Below are positions 56,214-64,000 of a DNA stretch of 64,000 nucleotides, one piece after another (the stretch's first letter is position 1; every line of letters starts with the position of its first letter). The stretch covers positions 1-64,000 of IMG/VR virus record IMGVR_UViG_3300011116_000834; one strand, 5' to 3'. The notes under the pieces are model-generated. The model did no database searches, was not told the origin of the DNA, and was given only the letters and a program-made list of their open reading frames with translations. This DNA comes from a virus. A program made the position numbers and the translations under genes.

Positions 56214-58762
56214 GTAGTAGCGCAATAATCAATTTTATTGTATCTGGTTTATCTGGAAATGATGGTGCTGCTGGTCCAACTGGACCCACAGGATCAACAG
56301 GATCGACTGGTCCAACTGGTCCAACTGGTCCTCTTGGACGATATTTTGTATCGTCTGTTGCATCAGGTAATTCATTGATTCTTACATTTTCCGATGGAAC
56401 AACTGCTTCATTAGTAGGAAGTTTCAAGGGAGCAACTACTGCTGATAAATCTGCTGGAATTGTTCGTGGAGGAAATACAGGAACAAATACAACCAATGGT
56501 GGATTGCTGTACAGTGTCTCTGGAGGAACATTTAGTTTTAAAGGTGTATGTGCTTATGGTTCTTTACGAGCATCTTTGACTGGTGCCAATTCAGAATATA
56601 TTTCAATCGATAGCATTTATTATGGCAAGGATGTTCTTGGAAATTATACACCCGCGACTCTTGTAGCGCGCGATCTATTGTATATTGGTGAAAAAACTAG
56701 TGCATATGGTGCAAATCTAAAACATAGAAGCGATATAGGATTTGCAGGTCTATGCGGTGCATTTGATTTTTCATACACACAATACAATGCGGGAGCAAGT
56801 GCAGATACCAGCACACATTTAAACGCTGGTTCCAAGATATATTCATATGGTCCATTACGCAGAGGAAGCGTGATTGATGGAAGCACTCTGGGAATTATTG
56901 TTGATGCACAAAAAGGTGGTGTATTCAATCTAAGAACACCAATTGGCATACAAGGAATAACAGGAAACTTCAAAGTAAATGAAGTTGCTTCGATCACTCT
57001 TGTCATTGATTCTGATAATGTCTGGCATTTCCCAGAAAACATATACTTTGGACCAGATGAAAATTATCTTTCTTGTGGTAAGAACATAATAGGTCTTCTT
57101 ACATATGATGGAGGAAAGACCTGGTTGGCAACCCCATCTCATCGTGGTCATGGAATAGAAAACATTGGAAGACAATGCATTCCTGGTGCTTTATATGGAT
57201 CATGTTGCTATACAAAAGCAGATGGCACGCTCAATTGCAAGGATTATACCACTTCCGAGGAATGTGATAAATTTTTTGGAACATTCCATGCAGCACAATC
57301 ATGTGAACAAACATGTGGCGATGTCAATAGTATTTGTTGTGCAAATGGAAATTGTATTTCTGGAGTATCAGTTACTGAATGTGAAAAATTCGGTGGCGAT
57401 TACTGGTCGAATGTAACATGCGATGATTATAATCCAAATGGTTCCAATATACCAGATCAGGTTCTTTATATCAGTCCAGAGGATGTAAAGGCACAAGGAA
57501 GATTCTGCTATGATCCTTGCGGTGAACCAACAGTATGCTGCAAAGATGGTAGATGTCTTGGCAACTACACTAGAATTCAATGTGAATTTTTTCTTGGTGG
57601 AAAATCCTTAACTGGTGCTAGCTGCAATGATGTTGATTGCTGCAACCATACTTCAATACCAGGAGCATGCTGTACCTGTACAACAAATCCAGATTCCACA
57701 ATTACTTCTTCGTGTGCATCCAACCTAACTTACACACAATGCAAGGAAACTGGTGGAGTATTCATGGGTCCAGGAAAACAATGTAATGAAGTAAGTTGTG
57801 GGTGTGTATGCAGTGGAAGCAGTGGCGGAACTCCAACAGATACAGGTGCATGTTGCAATGCATCTCTTGGCATATGCAATGATGGAGTGACTATAAATCA
57901 ATGCACTGCTGCTGGATTTATTTTCACACAAGGAGCAGCATGTTCTGATGTGTGTTCATCGTCTACTAATGGAATTTGCTGTAAAGATGGAACATGTCTT
58001 TCTACTGCAACAAATAGTGCTTCTTGCATTAGTGCTGGTGGCAATTGGTTGGGTCCAGTTCAATTTGCATATAATGGCACAGTTAAAAATTATGTTTTTG
58101 GTTCAAATGAAAACGATTGTGAACTATGTGCATTATCTAGACCATATTTTAGCATAATCGATCCTGGTAGTTGTTATCCAAATATAGAATTTGGAAGAAT
58201 TCCTACAGATATATCATTTATCGATGCAACCTATAGTTCCGATATACTTTATAGCGGGTTATTGAATATTTATGGTACTGTGTACACCAATACAAGAGAT
58301 CAACTGATTGAGATCTTAACATGTCCAAGTACTGATGCAATTGATGCTGCCATATATTCTGCGGCAACACTTATTTTTAATAATTCTGGGTGGTCTGTGG
58401 GAATGGGATGTCCAAAATCGTGCTGTCAATGCAATGGAGCAAGTGCTGTAAATTGCGGACCATATGGAACAGCAACATCACTTGATCAGATATGCAATAG
58501 TCAAGACTTGTGTTCACCTGGATATTTAGCAATTGCACCTGGAGAATCATGTGGTGGACTTGGGCAAGCTGGTGGTGGAGGAGGAGGCGGTGGTCATTCT
58601 CCATGCTCACCATCCTCATCGTGTGCGAATGAATATATTCCTCCGCCAAATTCTGGATTCCTTGATGCGTATGTGAAGAATGTAAAAGTAACCATAAATA
58701 ATGAAGTACTTTGTCTTCCAATTATTTGCGATGATTGCACTGGTTACGAATTCTGCGAGTAA
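56210..58762 (+). CDS. Collagen-like, Cys-rich tail adhesin
   Basis: An 850-residue protein from the GTG at 56210. Hydrophobic start, collagen-like GPTGPTGSTGSTGPTG (about 20-45), beta region, then six Cys modules of the type CC-x-(2,3)-G-x-C...C...G (about 330-630; examples SICCANGNC, TVCCKDGRC, GICCKDGTC), and a Gly run (about 790). No Lcl-type domain is visible. The Cys pattern is common in exported proteins of planctomycetes, as I recall. Confidence 0.7.
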   Translation: MSSSAIINFIVSGLSGNDGAAGPTGPTGSTGSTGPTGPTGPLGRYFVSSVASGNSLILTFSDGTTASLVGSFKGATTADKSAGIVRGGNTGTNTTNGGLLYSVSGGTFSFKGVCAYGSLRASLTGANSEYISIDSIYYGKDVLGNYTPATLVARDLLYIGEKTSAYGANLKHRSDIGFAGLCGAFDFSYTQYNAGASADTSTHLNAGSKIYSYGPLRRGSVIDGSTLGIIVDAQKGGVFNLRTPIGIQGITGNFKVNEVASITLVIDSDNVWHFPENIYFGPDENYLSCGKNIIGLLTYDGGKTWLATPSHRGHGIENIGRQCIPGALYGSCCYTKADGTLNCKDYTTSEECDKFFGTFHAAQSCEQTCGDVNSICCANGNCISGVSVTECEKFGGDYWSNVTCDDYNPNGSNIPDQVLYISPEDVKAQGRFCYDPCGEPTVCCKDGRCLGNYTRIQCEFFLGGKSLTGASCNDVDCCNHTSIPGACCTCTTNPDSTITSSCASNLTYTQCKETGGVFMGPGKQCNEVSCGCVCSGSSGGTPTDTGACCNASLGICNDGVTINQCTAAGFIFTQGAACSDVCSSSTNGICCKDGTCLSTATNSASCISAGGNWLGPVQFAYNGTVKNYVFGSNENDCELCALSRPYFSIIDPGSCYPNIEFGRIPTDISFIDATYSSDILYSGLLNIYGTVYTNTRDQLIEILTCPSTDAIDAAIYSAATLIFNNSGWSVGMGCPKSCCQCNGASAVNCGPYGTATSLDQICNSQDLCSPGYLAIAPGESCGGLGQAGGGGGGGGHSPCSPSSSCANEYIPPPNSGFLDAYVKNVKVTINNEVLCLPIICDDCTGYEFCE

Positions 58763-58765
58763 AAC

Positions 58766-60283
58766 ATGTCAATTCAATTTCGATCAAGAATCACTCCAGC
58801 AATAGATTATTCAACTATCTTGACAAACTATGGATGGTGTTGCAGCACTACGCAACCTGGTCTTCCAATTCAAAAAACTTATGTTGAATGCATCACTGAA
58901 GGTGGTTATTTCATGCAAGGAGCATCTGGTCAGCAAGTAGTATGTCCAGATGCCGATACGGAACTTGGATGCTGCTGTGCGTGTTCATATGTTGATCCAA
59001 ATGATTATGATCAAATCGAAGCATATCCTCCAACCACACCATATCTTTCATCAGGAACAAGAAGTCAAACAACTAGATGCGAATGCAATAGACTTGGTGG
59101 AATCTGGTCTCCAACAAGTGATGGAAATTGTGAAGCATTGACTTCTTCAAATTGGGAGACTTTTTGTGTAAGACCAGATGCAACAAATCCCACAGTAAAC
59201 ATAGATGTAAGATCTCCAAGATCGTGCTGTCATCTTGTATTCGATACAGTCACTGGATTCCCAACTGGTGTTTCTTGTAAGGATGTCTGCACTTCTGGCG
59301 ATTGTGCTTTACTTTCCACCGAAACATACCCATCAGTATTTGATTCGACAAAAAGATGTTCAGTTGCACTGAATTCTGCACATCAAAATACTGCAAATTG
59401 CGCTTCACCAACCAATCTTGCATTCCTTGCAAATGCTCCTATGTACCAGGATTTTGATATGGGATCTTGCTATACATTGGAGGATATCAATGGAACTCTT
59501 GAGTATACTTGTCAGATAACGCCACAATCACTCTGTTCTGGACATTGGATAATTCAACAAGATTCAGATAATGCATTTTGTCTAAATGCACTTCAACCAA
59601 CAAATCCAGTCAAATCAAATAATGTATATCAACCTCAGACCATGAATCTAGAAGATTTCAATGCACTAGGATTGACTGCTGGAGATGAATATCTGGGTGG
59701 AATATACATTGGTACTTTCAATTCTGGATTGGATGGAAGAAGTAGCATAGTCTATGGAAATCTTAGTTTTGGAACTCCAACTGAAACTAGATTTGTAAAT
59801 GATCAAAATGGTGGAACTGCGTCAACCTGGGCATTGATTGTAGATCCAACACCATATACAGTTTCATTCCTACTAAGTGATGAGATAGATGCAGACTGTG
59901 CAACATCATTATGGGATGGTTATTATAACATATACGGAAACGGATCACAGTTTGATGGTATAAAGACAGCACTTGCAACCACAATCAAATATACGGATAG
60001 AAATGCATTTATCGATTATTACCTTCCATCCATATATGAACTCCAATTCTATGCACACTATTTGAATAGAAACAATATAAAAACAATTGGAAATCTGATA
60101 TCTTCATCCATATTCAATACTAAATACCTGAATAACAGATCATCTAGAGCAAAGATAAATGGCAATTCGTTTGTATATGGATTGGGCATAAATGAAAATT
60201 ATAGTGTTAATTACAAGACATTACTAATTGATAAAAAGACTACAGAAACTGCTTTATTCTTTAGACGAATAATCCTTACTTAA
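58766..60283 (+). CDS. Cys-rich tail adhesin with Lcl/DUF1566-type end
   Basis: A 505-residue protein. Many Cys (GWCCSTTQPG, GCCCACSYVD) in the first half; the second half has FIDYYLPSIYELQFYAHYL and ends TALFFRRIILT, as in the two large adhesins. It lacks a collagen-like part. It closes the adhesin block. Confidence 0.65.
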   Translation: MSIQFRSRITPAIDYSTILTNYGWCCSTTQPGLPIQKTYVECITEGGYFMQGASGQQVVCPDADTELGCCCACSYVDPNDYDQIEAYPPTTPYLSSGTRSQTTRCECNRLGGIWSPTSDGNCEALTSSNWETFCVRPDATNPTVNIDVRSPRSCCHLVFDTVTGFPTGVSCKDVCTSGDCALLSTETYPSVFDSTKRCSVALNSAHQNTANCASPTNLAFLANAPMYQDFDMGSCYTLEDINGTLEYTCQITPQSLCSGHWIIQQDSDNAFCLNALQPTNPVKSNNVYQPQTMNLEDFNALGLTAGDEYLGGIYIGTFNSGLDGRSSIVYGNLSFGTPTETRFVNDQNGGTASTWALIVDPTPYTVSFLLSDEIDADCATSLWDGYYNIYGNGSQFDGIKTALATTIKYTDRNAFIDYYLPSIYELQFYAHYLNRNNIKTIGNLISSSIFNTKYLNNRSSRAKINGNSFVYGLGINENYSVNYKTLLIDKKTTETALFFRRIILT

Positions 60284-60302
60284 TTTAAATTAGGAATTTA
60301 TT

Positions 60303-60872
60303 ATGGGTTGCAATTGCAATAAAAACAAAAAAAGTGAACCTCCTGCATCAGAACCAAAAGCATCACCAGCAGAGGCATCTCCTACAACCTTTAGAAAAGA
60401 AGAAATAGTCAAAGAAGGTGGTATCAAGGAAAAATTGACGATGATGCAAAGTTTTGCTTCTGCAATTACTTCCCGTGGATTTAATAATGAGAAAGTGACT
60501 ATTCCGATGAAGCAACTTCGAGTAATCAGTTGCTTTGGAAATAAGGATCAAGGTGGAGTTCTCCCACCATGCGAACATCTGAAGGAAAGCAGCACTCCAG
60601 GTAAGTTTTTCTGTGGTGGATGCGGATGTGGTGATCGAAAAGCAACTTGGTTAATTGCCGATGACACTGAGTATGGTAAATTGGATTACCCTCGCCTAAA
60701 CTGCCCTCTACAGATGCCTGGATTTTCCAATTATACTAAATCCAAACCAGATGAGGCAAATATGCCTATAACTAGAAGATATTATATCGAACAACTTCCG
60801 TATACGGAAATTGAAAAATTCAAGGTTTCCACGAATGAACCACCAGTGAACCCAACGAATCCAGAAAAATAA
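60303..60872 (+). CDS. Cys-rich metal-binding protein
   Basis: A 189-residue protein. A short N-terminus MGCNCNKNKKS is followed by an Ala/Pro-rich linker, and in the centre CEHLKE...KFFCGGCGCGD... LNCPLQMPG. The clustered Cys resemble a rubredoxin- or zinc-ribbon-like site. Unlike neighbours it has no fibre or baseplate look. TAGGAA lies before the ATG. Possible redox or assembly role; unknown. Confidence 0.65.
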   Translation: MGCNCNKNKKSEPPASEPKASPAEASPTTFRKEEIVKEGGIKEKLTMMQSFASAITSRGFNNEKVTIPMKQLRVISCFGNKDQGGVLPPCEHLKESSTPGKFFCGGCGCGDRKATWLIADDTEYGKLDYPRLNCPLQMPGFSNYTKSKPDEANMPITRRYYIEQLPYTEIEKFKVSTNEPPVNPTNPEK

Positions 60873-60878
60873 TAAAAA

Positions 60879-60913
60879 ACTCTCCTTATAAATAACATAA
60901 GGAGAGTTTTCAT
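60879..60913 (+). promoter_or_regulatory. Hairpin with late promoter in its loop and RBS in its right arm (gene 13)
   Basis: ACTCTCCTTAT pairs with ATAAGGAGAGT (11 bp) followed by TTTT, a terminator-like hairpin. TATAAATA at 60887-60894 lies across the left arm and loop. The GGAGAG ribosome binding site is in the right arm. Transcripts begun at the late promoter (expected start at about 60901) lack the left arm and leave the site open. Confidence 0.7.
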
Positions 60914-61726
60914 ATGTCAATGTCTTCAGCAGCACCCAACTCACGACAAACACTCATCGATTATTGCCTTAGAACTCTAGGCGCACCAGTCATTGAAATA
61001 AATGTGGACCAGCAACAATGCCAAGACCGTTTGGATGAAGCATTGCAATATTTTGTTACGCGACATTTCGATGGTGTGCAGAAAGTCTATTTTAAATATC
61101 TTTTGAATTCTACGGATCTAGATCGTGGATTTATTCATACTGGAGATATAGGAACTCCTTCTGGAGATCCTGATGGACCCACAGGAAATGACATCGTCTC
61201 AGTGATCAAAGTTTTTAGATTTGGAACTCTTTCTGGTGTTAATATGTTTGATGTTAGATATCAACTGGCATTGACAGATTACTTCGGCATCAATCGTGGA
61301 TTGAATGGAAGTCAATCAACGCCTCTTGCTGGTTATCAAACAACCATGCAATATATTAGTCTTCTTGAACAATTCTTCAGTCCTGAAAAATCAATTAGAT
61401 TCAGTCAAGTGACTGACAAAATCTATGTTGATGCATTTTCTCAAGATATAGATCCAGGAAACTATCTTGTAATAGAAGCATATGCAATATTGGATCCCGA
61501 TCTTCACACAAAAATCTATAATGACCGAATGCTTAAGAAATATGTCACCGCTCTCATTAAAAGGCAATGGGGAGCAAATATGCTTAAATACGATGGTGTG
61601 CAACTTCCAGGTGGAATCACATTCAAAGGTCAACAAATATATGATCAGGCAAATCAAGAAATAGCACTGATAGAGCAAGAATTTGAACGAGCATATGAAC
61701 TTCCAATTGATTTCATGATCGGATAA
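60914..61726 (+). CDS. 13: Neck protein gp13
   Basis: A 270-residue protein (T4: 309). LIDYCLRTLGAPVIEINVD, QDRLDEALQYFVTRHFDGV and YLVIEAYAILDPD are the gp13 signature. It closes the packaged head and joins the neck. Preceded by the hairpin/late-promoter control region; gene 14 follows after 3 nt. Confidence 0.93.
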   Translation: MSMSSAAPNSRQTLIDYCLRTLGAPVIEINVDQQQCQDRLDEALQYFVTRHFDGVQKVYFKYLLNSTDLDRGFIHTGDIGTPSGDPDGPTGNDIVSVIKVFRFGTLSGVNMFDVRYQLALTDYFGINRGLNGSQSTPLAGYQTTMQYISLLEQFFSPEKSIRFSQVTDKIYVDAFSQDIDPGNYLVIEAYAILDPDLHTKIYNDRMLKKYVTALIKRQWGANMLKYDGVQLPGGITFKGQQIYDQANQEIALIEQEFERAYELPIDFMIG

Positions 61727-61729
61727 TCC

Positions 61730-62650
61730 ATGGCAACAAATCCATACTTCAAAGAATATATCGGAGAACAAAATCTATTGGATAGTCTGGTCGTGGAAAC
61801 GATCAAGACCATGGGTCGTGACATGATCTATATTCCAAGAGAATACTACAATAAAGACATCATCTTTGGAGAGGATGTGACTTCTAAATTCAATACTGGA
61901 TATACGATTGAAATGTACATTCAGAATGTGACTTCATTTGGCGGACAGATGAATATTATCAATAAATTTGGTATTAACATAACCGATAGAATCACACTTC
62001 AGGTTGCAAAAACCAGATTTAATACCGAAGTGGTTGGAAAGACCAGTTTAAAAACACCAAGAGAAGGCGATTTAATTTATTTTCCATTTAATAAAAATTT
62101 ATTTGAAATAAATTATGTTGAAGACAAGATTCCCTTCTTCCAATTTGGGCAATTATACACATATACGCTCACCTGCGAACTGTTCACATATACACAAGAA
62201 ACCATCAATACTGGTATTAGTGAAATCGATGAGGTGGAAGAACTCAGAAAAAACAATATTCTTTCATTGACATTATCTGGATCTCCAGTCACTGGATCTA
62301 CAGTACTCAAGCGAGGCGAAAAGGTATATCAGGTAAATGGAGTAACTGGCACAACTGCATCATATGCAAATGCAACTGCTGAAGGTACTATAATTGAATA
62401 TACTGGAAATACCACATATCTCAAGGGAGCAAGTGGATCGTTCCACTATGGCAGTGCTGGTACTCAATCAATAAAGGGTGTGGAAAGCGGAACAGAATAT
62501 TATGTTCTTGGTGTTACATCTACAAATATCAATATATCAATTGACCCAATTTCTGGTGTTGATGAATTAGAAAATGATGTATATGGTGAAAAAGCAGACA
62601 CAGAGATTAATTTCTCTCGCGATAATCCATTTTCCGAGGAGTGTAATTAA
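61730..62650 (+). CDS. 14: Neck protein gp14
   Basis: A 306-residue protein (T4: 256). NPYFKEYIGEQNLLDSLVVE, MIYIPREYYNKDIIFGED and FGQLYTYTLTCELFTYT fit gp14. With gp13 it forms the neck. A low-complexity Gly/Thr insertion (about 180-260) accounts for the extra length. One-base overlap with gene 15. Confidence 0.9.
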   Translation: MATNPYFKEYIGEQNLLDSLVVETIKTMGRDMIYIPREYYNKDIIFGEDVTSKFNTGYTIEMYIQNVTSFGGQMNIINKFGINITDRITLQVAKTRFNTEVVGKTSLKTPREGDLIYFPFNKNLFEINYVEDKIPFFQFGQLYTYTLTCELFTYTQETINTGISEIDEVEELRKNNILSLTLSGSPVTGSTVLKRGEKVYQVNGVTGTTASYANATAEGTIIEYTGNTTYLKGASGSFHYGSAGTQSIKGVESGTEYYVLGVTSTNINISIDPISGVDELENDVYGEKADTEINFSRDNPFSEECN

Positions 62651-63399
62651 TGTTTAGCGTTAATCAATCATACTATAATGAATCAATACGAAAAATAGTA
62701 ATTGCATTTGGATCGTTATTTGAATCAATATATGTGACTCGTCTAGACGAAAATGGAAATGAAAAAGAAAAACTTAGAGTTCCAATTGCATATGGAAGCA
62801 AGGAAAAATATATCTGGAGACTTTCTCAGGAAAGCAGTCTATCCAAGAATACTAAAGTTCAAATCACCTTACCAAAAATTGGATTTGAGATAACCACAAT
62901 GCTATACGATCCAAGTCGTAAGCTAAACAGAACATTGCAGAGAAGCGAACTAGTAAATGGAACTGTTAAAAAAGCATATTCTGAAGTTCCATATGTGATA
63001 AATTTTTCCATGTATTGTTTCACTAGAACCATGGATGACATGTTGCAAATAATTGAACAAATAGTTCCTTATTTTGCTCCAGATTACACTGTCACAATTA
63101 AAATGAATGATTTAAATCCTACTGTCGATATACCATTTGTATTGAATACAGTTTCTCTTAATGAGAACTATGAAGGAACATTCGACACTCGAAGAGCATT
63201 AATCAGTACTTTTGATTTTAGCGTCAAGACTTACATCTATCCAAATATTTGTGGTTCTGCTGGAAATATAATCGAAAGAACTGATCTAAATTTTTATGAT
63301 GATCTTGGTGCTACTGCGGCAAATTATGTTGGAGATGTAGGATACACTGGTGATGTATACACTGGTTCTATAACTGAAGTGAATGGAAATTGGCCATGA
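62650..63399 (+). CDS. 15: Tail completion / sheath terminator gp15
   Basis: A 249-residue protein (T4: 272). VAFGSLF-type start (IVIAFGSLFESIYVTR), RVPIAYGSKEKYIWRL, ITLPKIGFEITTMLYDPSRK and FSMYCFTRTMDDMLQIIEQI are characteristic. It caps the tail at the head end. Its stop overlaps the ATG of gene 16 as ATGA. Confidence 0.93.
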   Translation: MFSVNQSYYNESIRKIVIAFGSLFESIYVTRLDENGNEKEKLRVPIAYGSKEKYIWRLSQESSLSKNTKVQITLPKIGFEITTMLYDPSRKLNRTLQRSELVNGTVKKAYSEVPYVINFSMYCFTRTMDDMLQIIEQIVPYFAPDYTVTIKMNDLNPTVDIPFVLNTVSLNENYEGTFDTRRALISTFDFSVKTYIYPNICGSAGNIIERTDLNFYDDLGATAANYVGDVGYTGDVYTGSITEVNGNWP

Positions 63400-63878
63400 A
63401 TACACATAAAACTGCGGAAGAAAAATTATCTGAAGTTCTTGATATTGAATTATCAAAGACACCAGATTCTCCTCCAGAACTAAAACAAGTTGATTCCTTT
63501 ATCAAGGAAGTCAAGATTAAAAGAAAAGCACAAGTAAAGCAGGATTTTGATTCTGCAAGAAAGAACATGAAAGAATTGATTAATATTGGGTTTGAAGCAA
63601 TCGATGGAATCATGAGGGTTGCGGAGGCAGGAGATTCTCCCAGAGCATATGAAGTTGCTTCTGTGCTTATAAAGACCGTTAGTGAAATAAATACAGATAT
63701 GATGACAATGCATAAGACGAATGCAGAAGCACTTGGGGTGAACAAGGTCATCAAGAGCAATACTACAAATAATTCTATTTTTGTTGGTTCTACTCGGGAT
63801 TTGCAAAATATTATAAATCAATCCAGAAGTCAATTGAAAGTTATTAAGAATGATGATGTGACCAATGACGAAAGCTAA
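63396..63878 (+). CDS. 16: Small terminase subunit gp16
   Basis: A 160-residue protein (T4: 164). The central FDSARKNMKELINIGFEAID, DSPRAYEVASVLIKTVSEIN and LGVNKVIKS follow gp16. It recognises the DNA for packaging and stimulates gp17. The ATG at 63396 is used (not TTG 63390); it overlaps gene 17 by 14 nt. Confidence 0.9.
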   Translation: MNTHKTAEEKLSEVLDIELSKTPDSPPELKQVDSFIKEVKIKRKAQVKQDFDSARKNMKELINIGFEAIDGIMRVAEAGDSPRAYEVASVLIKTVSEINTDMMTMHKTNAEALGVNKVIKSNTTNNSIFVGSTRDLQNIINQSRSQLKVIKNDDVTNDES

Positions 63879-64000
63879 AGACGGATATTTAGGCAATCCA
63901 AATCTTAAACCTGTTGGTGTACAGCAACAATTTACACCACATCAGGTTGAGGAATATATAAAATGTTCCAATGATCCAGGATATTTTGTAAAAAACTATG
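63865..64000 (+). CDS. 17: Large terminase subunit gp17 (partial, 5' end)
   Basis: The first 45 residues only; the gene runs off the window. MTKAKDGYLGNPNLKPVG, FTPHQVEEYIKC and DPGYFVKNY are the conserved start of gp17. It is the ATPase/nuclease of the packaging motor. The catalytic domains lie beyond the window. Confidence 0.9.
   Translation, partial: MTKAKDGYLGNPNLKPVGVQQQFTPHQVEEYIKCSNDPGYFVKNY

Noticed and set aside
1-64000. Insertion sequences, integrase/attachment sites, CRISPR arrays, rRNA
   Set aside because: No transposase or integrase motifs, no regularly spaced repeats with unique spacers and no rRNA were seen.

Overview
The window is part of a T4-like (tailed, contractile) bacteriophage genome. 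The evidence is a set of recognisable T4 homologues in roughly T4 order: late-transcription coactivator gp33, ssDNA-binding gp32, hub gp26, head-completion gp4, tube-cap gp48, wedge gp53, a gp27-like hub, gp25, gp6, gp7-like and gp8-like wedge proteins, a fibre/adhesin block, neck gp13 and gp14, tail terminator gp15, small terminase gp16 and the start of large terminase gp17. The gp32 lacks the cysteines of the T4 zinc site, as I recall is also the case in cyanophage-type relatives. The host is inferred, not seen. Two phage proteins carry a signal peptide plus a C-terminal PEP-CTERM-like anchor of the PAPA type (PAPA, hydrophobic helix, Arg/Lys cluster), and the tail adhesins carry CC-G-C cysteine repeats. 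Both features are common in exported proteins of Planctomycetota such as Phycisphaerae, so a planctomycete host is the best guess.

Layout. (1) 1-5.5 kb: a visibly more GC-rich block of short genes on both strands, mostly of unknown function. Eleven of these genes or short operons start at a near-identical promoter (-35 TTGCAT, 16 bp, -10 CATACT, 6 nt, then ATG), so their mRNAs should be leaderless. Between genes lie many copies of two short operator-like words, TCCGATAA and GTTGATAGTA. This looks like an early, host-takeover regulon. (2) 5.7-18.4 kb: an AT-rich cassette of about 17 genes, mostly unknown. Most encode proteins that begin with a short basic/amphipathic helix ending in (L/I/F)-x-E. 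That matches the capsid-targeting propeptide and prohead-protease site of T4 internal head proteins, so the cassette may be virion-packaged cargo. Many of these proteins are rich in Trp, Pro and Gly and several are paralogues. (3) 18.4-26 kb: small genes and five tRNAs (Lys, Gly, Ile, Glu, Arg), all reading A-ending codons. Here too are an HExxH metalloprotease-like protein, a helix-turn-helix regulator, a deaminase-like protein, a BPSL0761-like protein, a second PEP-CTERM protein and a holin candidate. (4) 26-28.3 kb: two structural-looking proteins on the minus strand. (5) 28.3-29.6 kb: genes 33 and 32 with a structured leader. (6) 29.6-32.5 kb: a minus-strand baseplate/head operon. (7) 32.6-64 kb: one long plus-strand virion operon with frequent 1-4 nt overlaps, ending in the terminase genes.

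How it fits together. Early leaderless transcripts and five tRNAs would start the takeover. gp33 would then support late transcription from TATAAATA-type promoters, seen for example before gene 13, where the promoter lies inside a hairpin that hides the ribosome binding site. Late genes build the head, baseplate, tail and a set of collagen-like, cysteine-rich adhesins. The cassette in region 2 may be loaded into the head and injected. Assignments rest on reading the sequence alone; no database search was run.
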